Shown here piece after piece: positions 1 through 5,429 of a DNA stretch of 9,646 nt (the first letter of the stretch is position 1; every line of letters begins with the position of its first letter). Made by a program: the position numbers and the translations under genes. Below the pieces are notes generated by a model, which had not been told where the DNA came from, searched no databases, and was given only the letters and a program-made list of their open reading frames with translations. The DNA is taken from the NCBI GenBank assembly GCA_019313025.1, contig JAFDCA010000185.1:1-9646 (forward strand). Direction: 5' to 3'. This DNA comes from Deltaproteobacteria bacterium. Lineage in GTDB: Bacteria; Desulfobacterota; Desulfobacteria; Desulfobacterales; UBA11574.

Positions 1-198
1 AAGAAACATAAGGGCATAGATCTCATACCGTTTAATGTTAGACACCTTTTCAACGGATGCTTTCCGCTCATCTTCCAGGGGCAAAAATCTGGCCCGTTGT
101 TGCTCTTTAAACTGGCCGTTTTTAAGCGCCCAAAAAAAGACCACCAAACTGATGACGTATCCTAAAGCCATGTATGTGATAAAATAGGGAAAATACAT
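1..198 (-). CDS. ccoS: CcoS-like cbb3 oxidase assembly protein, partial (3' end outside window)
   Basis: The first 66 residues of a small membrane protein are visible, starting at ATG 198-196 and open to the left edge. Residues 4-25 form one hydrophobic helix. It is followed by FFWALKNGQF (residues 21-30) and then a charged stretch, RARFLPLEDE (residues 36-45). This matches the CcoS pattern of one N-terminal helix ending in a Trp/Lys-GQF motif followed by a Pro- and Asp-rich segment. CcoS proteins are known to be needed for cofactor insertion into cbb3 oxidases, which fits the position downstream of ccoN and ccoO. Two things are odd. Typical CcoS is about 50-60 residues, but this one is still open at 66, with a new hydrophobic run (YALMFL) at the edge. 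There is also no clear Shine-Dalgarno before the ATG. An alternative is another small cbb3-associated membrane subunit of CcoQ type. Confidence 0.6.
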   Translation of the reverse strand, partial: MYFPYFITYMALGYVISLVVFFWALKNGQFKEQQRARFLPLEDERKASVEKVSNIKRYEIYALMFL

Positions 199-230
199 GA
201 TTAAAATGTCAAATTAAAAAATTCAAAGTG

Positions 231-260
231 TCAAGTGAACTAAAGTGACTAAAGTTAAAG
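231..260. repeat. TAAAGT-rich repeat, left copy
   Basis: Two short blocks lie together here: TCAAGTGAACTAAAGT (231-246) and AAAGTGACTAAAGTTAAAG (242-260). Both reappear in inverted orientation at 379-417. The first matches its partner at 15 of 16 bases; the second matches with one substitution and one single-base indel. The blocks share a recurring AAGTG-N-CTAAAGT core. The arrangement could be the ends of a small non-autonomous mobile element or a local repeat cluster. No transposase is visible. Confidence 0.6.
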
Positions 261-386
261 CATTCTGTCAATTTTATATACTTCTGGCAATAGAGGTAGA
301 ATTGCCAACAATTCACTGAATTCATCATATTCGCTTTTAACCTTTTCAAAATAATCTGCGCCGAAGGCGTATTCAACAACTTTAGC
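255..386 (-). other. Start-less protein-like stretch between inverted repeats (possible gene remnant)
   Basis: From the codon after an in-frame TGA (389-387) there are 43 sense codons ending in TAA (257-255). The product begins AKVVEYAFGADYFEKV, has a charged helix-like middle (KSEYDEFSELL) and ends PEVYKIDRML. The composition looks like real amphipathic protein rather than random translation, but there is no ATG, GTG or TTG to start it and no ribosome binding site. The stretch lies almost exactly between the two TAAAGT-rich repeats, and its stop codon is inside the left copy. It may be the fossil end of a gene carried by a small element, or chance. I do not recognise a family. Confidence 0.3.
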
Positions 387-417
387 TCACTTGAGAACTT
401 TAAACTTTAGGCACTTT
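379..417. repeat. TAAAGT-rich repeat, right copy (inverted relative to 231-260)
   Basis: On the minus strand this reads AAAGTGCCTAAAGTTTAAAG (417-398), then TCAAGTGAGCTAAAGT (394-379). Each block is the reverse complement of its counterpart at 231-260, but the block order along the plus strand is the same, so this is not one simple long terminal inverted repeat. It begins only a few bases after the ccoO stop codon. It has no GC-rich stem, so I do not call it a terminator. Confidence 0.6.
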
Positions 418-419
418 TT

Positions 420-1352
420 TTATGGTTCATACGCCGCATCGATTCCTTTGGGTTCGGTATCGGCATCGGTCTGATTGATGAAATACACTGCCACATAATT
501 CCCCACATCCCAGATCTTTTCAGACTCCAGTGCACGCTTGAAATAGGGCATGGCCGTTCCGGTGATGCCGTTCATAATCTGGTAATACAGGATTCCGCCG
601 GAAATTCCTCTGTCTTTTAATATCGTAAAATTGATAGGCGGCGGGTAAATATCCGGCTGTGCCGGCCCAATACCGTCGCCGATGGGGCTGTGACATCCCA
701 GGCAAAAATCCTGATAGATTTTGTGCCCCCTGGCCAACCCGGCTTCAGTGGTCGGGTAAGGATTGGGAAGGTTTCTCCAACCTTCGGGTACATTTTCGTG
801 GAGCCATTTTACATTGGCTTCAGGACCGCTTTCATAAGCATTGACCGCTTTTTCTTTCCAAAATCTCTGTCTTTGCATCCGTTTGTCTGCGTGCTTAAAA
901 CCTAGCCCCTGAACATAAGTTGTCAATGTCTTGATATTGTCTATTCCTAAAAAGGCAAATGCCGGCATAATGGACAGTGGACGGGTGTATCTTGGGTTTA
1001 TAAAATGGGCCATATGCCAGTCGTCCGGATGCTCCCCGCCTTCCTGGGAAAGATCCGGACCGGTTCTTTCCGAACCTAAAAGGATCGGTTTGTCCTGGAT
1101 ATAATCCCCTGCCTGAGCAATCCTTTCAGCCCCCAAACCCCAGTCAATGGTGCGGATGGATTGACTGTGACAGTAGACACAACCGTTGGCGATATAGAAA
1201 CTTCTCCCGTCAGCCTCATGACCGGTCCGTTCACGAAAAATGTCCGAGGGCGCTTGGATACGTGTGGCATACGGCAGAATCACCACCACAAGCACAATAA
1301 CACCCAGGATTAAAAGACTGCCGATAACAACCGCTTTTGGGGTCATCTTCAT
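420..1352 (-). CDS. ccoO: cbb3-type oxidase CcoO-like subunit fused to a second (CcoP-like) haem c domain
   Basis: This membrane-anchored dihaem cytochrome c delivers electrons to the CcoN active site. Residues 7-28 are the single N-terminal anchor, leaving a periplasmic body. Domain 1 (about 45-155) is CcoO: haem site C58-V-Y-C61-H62 followed by SQSIR, then LGSERTGPDL (92-101), DDWHMAHF and the axial Met candidate M129 in SIMPAF. Domain 2 (about 205-295) is a separate class I cytochrome c with C217-L-G-C220-H221, GDGIGP (225-230) and axial Met candidate M268 in GTAMPYF. In classical cbb3 oxidases, CcoO has one haem and a separate CcoP has two; here both kinds of domain share one 310-residue chain and no separate ccoP is visible. 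The ATG overlaps the ccoN stop as ATGA, with GGAG 8 nt upstream, indicating coupled translation. Linker 150-205 is charged and resembles no domain I know. Confidence 0.9.
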   Translation of the reverse strand: MKMTPKAVVIGSLLILGVIVLVVVILPYATRIQAPSDIFRERTGHEADGRSFYIANGCVYCHSQSIRTIDWGLGAERIAQAGDYIQDKPILLGSERTGPDLSQEGGEHPDDWHMAHFINPRYTRPLSIMPAFAFLGIDNIKTLTTYVQGLGFKHADKRMQRQRFWKEKAVNAYESGPEANVKWLHENVPEGWRNLPNPYPTTEAGLARGHKIYQDFCLGCHSPIGDGIGPAQPDIYPPPINFTILKDRGISGGILYYQIMNGITGTAMPYFKRALESEKIWDVGNYVAVYFINQTDADTEPKGIDAAYEP

Positions 1353-2719
1353 GAGATGTCTCCGGAATTAAAAAATATCGATCTTAAAATATTGTACAGA
1401 CCGAGAATTGCGGAACTGAAAATGATCAGCCCCAATGATGCCCGAGTCACATAGTAAACATGCATTTCCGGAAGAACCCGGTAGATGGTTTCTCCGTTGA
1501 GCCAGGCGTTTCCCTGAATCAACCCTACGATGGTGAGCACAACGGTAAATCCGATGACGCCGATGAGAATGAGCCAGTATTGGAAATCCGCCAGGAATCT
1601 GCTGTACAGTGGTTTCCCGGTAATCCGGGGCAGGATGTAGTAAAGCCCGCCGAGCGCGATCATTCCGGCGAACCCCAGAACACCGATATGGGCATGCGCA
1701 ACCACCCAGTTGTTAAAATGCGTGACCCGCTGCACGTCCGGCAGGGCCATCATGGAGCCCTGAATGCTCACAAAGAAATACATAATGGTACCGGTAAATA
1801 CAAATTTGGCGCCGATATCGGCATGAATTTCTCCGAGCTTTCCCTTGGCCGTATACCAGATGTTAATTAAAAATGCCATGACCGGTATGACCATGGCCAC
1901 ACTGTCCACAATCGAAATAACTTTCAGCCAGGTGGGAACCGGTACCTGAAGCAGGTGGTGAGTCCCAATATGGGTGTAGACCACCAGCAGCGACCAAAAT
2001 CCGAGCAAAGAAAGGGTGTGGCTGTAAAGCGGCGCCCGGCATGCCTTGGGTATGACATAATAGGCCACGCCGGCGGACAGGGGTGTCAAAAGAAGACCGA
2101 AAACATTGTGGCCGTAAAACCAGAGAAGAATCGCATCCGGGATACCCACTAAAGAACCGCTGTTGGGCCGCCAGATGACATTTCCAAGTGCAAACGTAAC
2201 GGCCGTCAGCACCACGGCGGCACATGCGTACCAGATGGAAACATAAAGAATCGGCTCCTTTCGCCGGACAACGGTCATCATCAGATTGACAAACACCAGC
2301 GCAAACGCCAAAACGATCAATATGTCAACGGGCCAAATCATTTCGGCATACTCTCGGCCTTGAGAATATCCTAAAGCCAGACTCACAACAGCAAAGACCA
2401 GGGTAACGTTCCACGCCAGGACGGTGATGAAACCCAGTTTTTCGCTGTAGAGCTCAGTCCGGAGCAATCTGGGCACATAATAGAATGCCGCTGAAAGAAG
2501 ACCGGGAGTCACGAATCCGAAAAGCACCAAATTCACATGAATGGGTCGAACCCTCCCGAATACGAGCCAGCCGATGTTTTCGGTGAGATCGGGAGCCATG
2601 AGTTCAGTGGCGCCAAGGAGTCCCATGGATGTAGCAACAACAAACCAGAACGCCGAGGTGAGGCAAAAGCCTTTGGCGGTCAAATAATTGTGTGTCAACG
2701 GTTGTGATTTGCCGATCAA
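1349..2719 (-). CDS. ccoN: cbb3-type cytochrome c oxidase catalytic subunit I (CcoN)
   Basis: This haem-copper oxidase subunit reduces O2 to water at a haem b3-CuB centre in the membrane. It has 456 residues and about 12 hydrophobic segments. All expected ligands are visible by family comparison. H61 in RPIHVN and H344 in VAHAHIG bind low-spin haem b, and H342 binds haem b3. H204 (WFYGHN), H254 and H255 (GTHHL) bind CuB. Y248 sits where the cbb3-specific cross-linked tyrosine lies, on the helix carrying the HH pair, which separates it from A-type oxidases. The start is TTG 2719-2717, chosen because a good AAGGAG lies 6 nt upstream and no ATG or GTG occurs in frame between it and the actA stop. 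The gene follows the ActA-like cytochrome after 10 nt and overlaps the CcoO-like gene by 4 nt. The ligand set looks complete, so it should be a functional oxidase. Confidence 0.95.
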   Translation of the reverse strand: MIGKSQPLTHNYLTAKGFCLTSAFWFVVATSMGLLGATELMAPDLTENIGWLVFGRVRPIHVNLVLFGFVTPGLLSAAFYYVPRLLRTELYSEKLGFITVLAWNVTLVFAVVSLALGYSQGREYAEMIWPVDILIVLAFALVFVNLMMTVVRRKEPILYVSIWYACAAVVLTAVTFALGNVIWRPNSGSLVGIPDAILLWFYGHNVFGLLLTPLSAGVAYYVIPKACRAPLYSHTLSLLGFWSLLVVYTHIGTHHLLQVPVPTWLKVISIVDSVAMVIPVMAFLINIWYTAKGKLGEIHADIGAKFVFTGTIMYFFVSIQGSMMALPDVQRVTHFNNWVVAHAHIGVLGFAGMIALGGLYYILPRITGKPLYSRFLADFQYWLILIGVIGFTVVLTIVGLIQGNAWLNGETIYRVLPEMHVYYVTRASLGLIIFSSAILGLYNILRSIFFNSGDIS

Positions 2720-2725
2720 TGGCTT

Positions 2726-2731
2726 CTCCTT
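2726..2731 (-). promoter_or_regulatory. Ribosome binding site for ccoN (TTG start)
   Basis: AAGGAG on the minus strand partly overlaps the TAA stop of the upstream cytochrome gene (CTAAGGAG) and lies 6 nt before the TTG at 2719-2717. This spacing is what supports the non-ATG start and suggests termination-reinitiation between the two genes. Confidence 0.75.
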
Positions 2732-3359
2732 AGCTGTGGCATGCCAGCCAACACCCTACGTTTGCATTGTTTTTTTTATGACATTCGATACAAAACCCCA
2801 TTTTGAATCTTTTTGCCGCAATCCGATCCATGGTCTCAATCTGTCCGTGGCATATTGCGCATTCGACATTTTTTTTGATGTGCCGCTGATGGTTGAACAG
2901 TACATGTTCCGGAACATAGAAGACCTTTTTCCACGGCGTCGGGGTTTGGGTGTTATAATATTCATGCTCCTTTTGAATCCACGGATGATTGGCAATGATG
3001 TAATTATGGCAGTAGAGGCATTTCTCAACCGGCGGCAATCCCGGATGGATTGACCGGCCCACATACGGGTGACAGAATTGACATTGAATCGCCTTGACAC
3101 CGGAATGAACCCGGTGACTGAAAGGAATGGGCTGTTCAGGGCCGATTATAGTTGCCGGCGAGGCATAAAAAAAATACAAAAAGCCGAGCACCAGAAAAAT
3201 GATGAGTCCGGTATAGAACACCGCAGCCTTATTCTTTGGTAGCAACATAACAAAGTTTCCAACCGCGGCAATAAATTTCATGGGTTGCCCTCGGGTGCCT
3301 ATTAACACAGCCAGAACCAGAACCGTTGCCAGCGCCAAAGAGGTGATTAGAATTTCCAT
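2730..3359 (-). CDS. actA: ActA-like membrane-anchored multihaem cytochrome c
   Basis: This cytochrome probably carries electrons from the ACIII quinol-oxidising module towards the oxidase. Hydrophobic segments at about 2-21 and 47-65 precede a haem domain (about 80-209). Four standard sites are visible: C93-x2-C96-H97, C114-x2-C117-H118, C167-x2-C170-H171 and C190-x2-C193-H194. A fifth, atypical site is C203-x3-C207-H208 (CWLACHS) at the extreme C-terminus. Extra histidines (H82, H85, H105, H125, H132, H157, H160) could be distal ligands. PPVEKCLYCH, VPEHVLFNHQRH, CAICHGQIETM and MGFCIECHK are in the order expected of ActA. ActA of known ACIII is pentahaem. Two oddities are the position after actF rather than before actB and the second N-terminal hydrophobic segment. 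The start has a perfect AAGGAGGTGA, and TAATG overlaps the actF stop. A second actA upstream of actB, outside the window, cannot be excluded. Confidence 0.85.
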   Translation of the reverse strand: MEILITSLALATVLVLAVLIGTRGQPMKFIAAVGNFVMLLPKNKAAVFYTGLIIFLVLGFLYFFYASPATIIGPEQPIPFSHRVHSGVKAIQCQFCHPYVGRSIHPGLPPVEKCLYCHNYIIANHPWIQKEHEYYNTQTPTPWKKVFYVPEHVLFNHQRHIKKNVECAICHGQIETMDRIAAKRFKMGFCIECHKKNNANVGCWLACHS

Positions 3360-4582
3360 TAGTTCACCTCCTTGGTTTTACCCCGAAGAAGTTCGGGAAA
3401 TATGTTCAGGAAAAAAATAACGGAAAGCGTCATCAGGCCCAGAAATCCCAAAAATATCAGCCCGTCGGTCAGCCCCAAAGGAAGCACGGATACATGGGGA
3501 TTTAATGCCGGACCAATCAGCAGAAAATGCTCCAGGCAGATTCCCATGATAACGACCGTACAAAGAATACTCATAAACTGGGGTTTTGTTTTGATCTTTT
3601 TGTTCAACAAAATGATGAACGGGATAATAAAACAGATGATAAAAACAAACCAGGCCAGAGAATTCCAGGGAGGTGTCATGGTTCGTTCAATAAGATAGGC
3701 GGTTTCTTCGGGAATATTGCCGTACCATATCACCACCAAATGGACGTAGAAAAAGTCCCCCCAGAGCAGACAAAAGGCAAAAAAGAGTTTGCCGATATCA
3801 TGAAAGTTCGACGGTTTCAGCTCGAACTCAATGGCTGGATTGAGATGAAGTATGGAGGCCAGAATAATGAGACCCCCCAGACCGATATAAAACGCCTTGA
3901 CAAACGTATAAGCACCGAACAGTGTTGAATACCAGTGAGGATCCAAGCTCATCACCAAATCGAAACCGATGAGTGAGAGGATCAGTGCAAATGCGAGTAT
4001 ATAAAGTATCCCGAAAACAGTCATTCGATCCCGACAACGCTGTGCATCAGAAATGCTTCCATCCCACCTTTTATACAGACGCTTTCGAATTCGGCCGTGG
4101 GACACAGATCGATCCAGCTTCAGCCACAAGGCATGATAGAGATAGACAAATCCCAATCCGTAAAGAACAAGCAACCCGACAACATCTCTGGTAAACAGGA
4201 ACGGCACGTTGAGCCAAATCTCTTTGCCGTGAAGATCCTGATGTATCCACGGAAAGATGTGGTTTTTACCCAAAAAGAGAATCAGAAAAAGAACAAAAGA
4301 AATCGGGAAAAACGCGACAAACGATTCGGCAAGGTTGGATAAAGGTCCGCTCCACCGGGCTTTTACGGTATGCATGATCACGGAAAACAATAGGCCCCCC
4401 TGGGCGATGGCCGACCATAACAAAAAATTAATCAGATACGCCTGCCAGGCCCTTTCAGGATGTCCCCCCATAAGGCCGAAGACAAAGGTGCCAAAACCGA
4501 TCACCAGCAGCGCCAGGCAAATCAGAAACACCGGCTTTTTTTGAAAAATACGTATGTTGTTATGGTTCGATATCATAATCAT
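3359..4582 (-). CDS. actF: ACIII integral membrane subunit ActF (NrfD-like)
   Basis: This is the second NrfD-like multi-helix subunit of alternative complex III, in the membrane beside ActC. It is 407 residues with about ten hydrophobic segments, the first at about 18-37. The signature DLVMSLDPHWYSTLFGAYTF (208-227) and the block around HDIGKLFFAF, WYGNIPEET and LIER (261-300) are characteristic of ActF and distinguish it from ActC. NrfD-like proteins bind or pass quinol and protons; which of ActC or ActF holds the main quinol site here is not visible. The gene starts 24 nt after the J-domain gene. The chosen ATG (4582-4580) has no recognisable Shine-Dalgarno, and a second in-frame ATG occurs at residue 3 (4576-4574). 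Translation may depend on ribosomes arriving from upstream. The stop shares one base with the actA start. Confidence 0.93.
   Translation of the reverse strand: MIMISNHNNIRIFQKKPVFLICLALLVIGFGTFVFGLMGGHPERAWQAYLINFLLWSAIAQGGLLFSVIMHTVKARWSGPLSNLAESFVAFFPISFVLFLILFLGKNHIFPWIHQDLHGKEIWLNVPFLFTRDVVGLLVLYGLGFVYLYHALWLKLDRSVSHGRIRKRLYKRWDGSISDAQRCRDRMTVFGILYILAFALILSLIGFDLVMSLDPHWYSTLFGAYTFVKAFYIGLGGLIILASILHLNPAIEFELKPSNFHDIGKLFFAFCLLWGDFFYVHLVVIWYGNIPEETAYLIERTMTPPWNSLAWFVFIICFIIPFIILLNKKIKTKPQFMSILCTVVIMGICLEHFLLIGPALNPHVSVLPLGLTDGLIFLGFLGLMTLSVIFFLNIFPELLRGKTKEVN
3364..3373 (-). promoter_or_regulatory. Very strong ribosome binding site for the ActA-like cytochrome
   Basis: AAGGAGGTGA is a ten-base match to the anti-Shine-Dalgarno end of bacterial 16S rRNA. 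It lies within the last codons of actF, with GGAGG 7 nt before the ATG at 3359-3357. It fixes the start of the cytochrome and is the strongest site in the cluster, so this gene may be translated in excess of actF. Confidence 0.8.
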
Positions 4583-4606
4583 TCGGTTATAAATGCTGAA
4601 AAAAAA

Positions 4607-4924
4607 TCATTCAGGTTTTTGTTCTGCACCCCATAACGGGCCGCGGCCAAAACGTTCAAACCACCATTCCTCTGCCGAGATGTAATTGCTGACCTCTTCT
4701 TTTGAAAATGAAAATTCGTAGTGTTTACAATAATTGGTAATGAGCCTATAAGCGGCAATGATTCGGGTGGTCATTTCTTTGCAAGCCTCTTTGTCGGCAT
4801 TACACCGATCCGGATGCCATTTCCGAATCAATGCACGGTACTGCGATTTAATGTCTTTCATGGTCGCACGTTCAGGCAAGTCCAGCAGCATCCGGGCTGC
4901 ATGGATGTCTTCAAACAGACCCAT
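4607..4924 (-). CDS. Small J-domain (DnaJ-like) protein within the ACIII operon
   Basis: This is a 105-residue soluble protein with a J domain at about 10-66. The helix II segment QYRALIRKW is followed by the essential H37-P38-D39 loop, and helix III contains EMTTRIIAAYRLITNY. There is no Gly/Phe region, zinc-finger repeat, membrane segment or CXXCH, so it is a class C co-chaperone with a short C-terminal tail (about 70-105) rich in acidic and aromatic residues (EEWWFERFGRGP). J domains stimulate the ATPase of DnaK/Hsp70, and specificity usually lies in the rest of the protein. Its ATG overlaps the end of actD by 14 nt and it precedes actF by 24 nt, so it is embedded in and coupled to the respiratory operon. 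The inferred role is DnaK-assisted folding, cofactor loading or assembly of ACIII. Three cysteines (C41, C48, C66) show no binding motif. An ATG at residue 12 is a less likely alternative start because it would shorten the J domain. Confidence 0.88.
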   Translation of the reverse strand: MGLFEDIHAARMLLDLPERATMKDIKSQYRALIRKWHPDRCNADKEACKEMTTRIIAAYRLITNYCKHYEFSFSKEEVSNYISAEEWWFERFGRGPLWGAEQKPE

Positions 4925-5429
4925 TTGAAATGACCTTTACCTCACCGCCTATGTTTTGAAAAAAGTGTTTAAGCCCTTCCAGATCATCTGCCTTGCAAGA
5001 AACCGTGACACCGAAATGATGTCCTGAGCAGCGGGGGTCGTACTGCTCGAGCCCTTTAAATTCGGGAAGCTGCATCTGATGGATAAGCCCTACGACGTTG
5101 CCGAAAATAGCAAATAAAATAGTAAACTCAAAGCCAACGATAAAAAACGGTACCAAGGAAATCACCGGTTTTCCGCTCACAATGAGATGCCATTGGGTGG
5201 CCGTGAAAGCCGCCAGAAGAAAGCCGGTAAAAAAGCCGGTAATGCCGCCGACAAGGGTGAAATAACCCACCTTGCTCTTTTTCAATTTTAGGGCATCGGC
5301 TATTTTATGGCTTGGAATCGGGCTGTGCACGCGATGCATCGACCAGGGCGAATCTTTGATATCCCTGATGGCGGTTATAACCTGATTTTCATCTGTGAAC
5401 AGGCCCATGACCCGATATTCAGTCGACAT
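4911..5429 (-). CDS. actD: ACIII subunit ActD (DUF3341 family)
   Basis: ActD is a small accessory membrane subunit of alternative complex III. It has 172 residues with two hydrophobic segments (about 56-77 and 88-116) joined by a short loop containing TQWHLIVSGKP, a family hallmark. The N-terminal part (1-45) is a cytoplasmic-looking alpha/beta segment (YRVMGLF, then TAIRDIKD). The C-terminal region carries the conserved YDPR...HHFGVTV pattern (130-143) and a final ferredoxin-fold-like strand-helix stretch. It holds no cofactor motif; in characterised ACIII, ActD packs against ActC and ActF. The start ATG (5429-5427) lies inside the end of actC (11 nt overlap), with AAGGAG 6 nt upstream. Its own 3' end overlaps the J-domain gene by 14 nt. 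The length is normal for the family. Confidence 0.92.
   Translation of the reverse strand: MSTEYRVMGLFTDENQVITAIRDIKDSPWSMHRVHSPIPSHKIADALKLKKSKVGYFTLVGGITGFFTGFLLAAFTATQWHLIVSGKPVISLVPFFIVGFEFTILFAIFGNVVGLIHQMQLPEFKGLEQYDPRCSGHHFGVTVSCKADDLEGLKHFFQNIGGEVKVISNGSV

Noticed and set aside
199..240. Promoter for the ccoS-like gene, based on two TTGACA hexamers on the minus strand (near 228-235 and 208-213)
   Set aside because: No acceptable -10 box is found at 16-18 nt from either; the local AT-richness makes such hexamers common.
1460..1870. 136-codon plus-strand reading frame opposite ccoN, and similar long plus-strand frames opposite actC (5581-6060) and actB (7152-7613, 7905-8423, 8451-8921)
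   Set aside because: They lie antisense to strongly supported genes, show low-complexity or shadow-like composition and carry no recognised domains.
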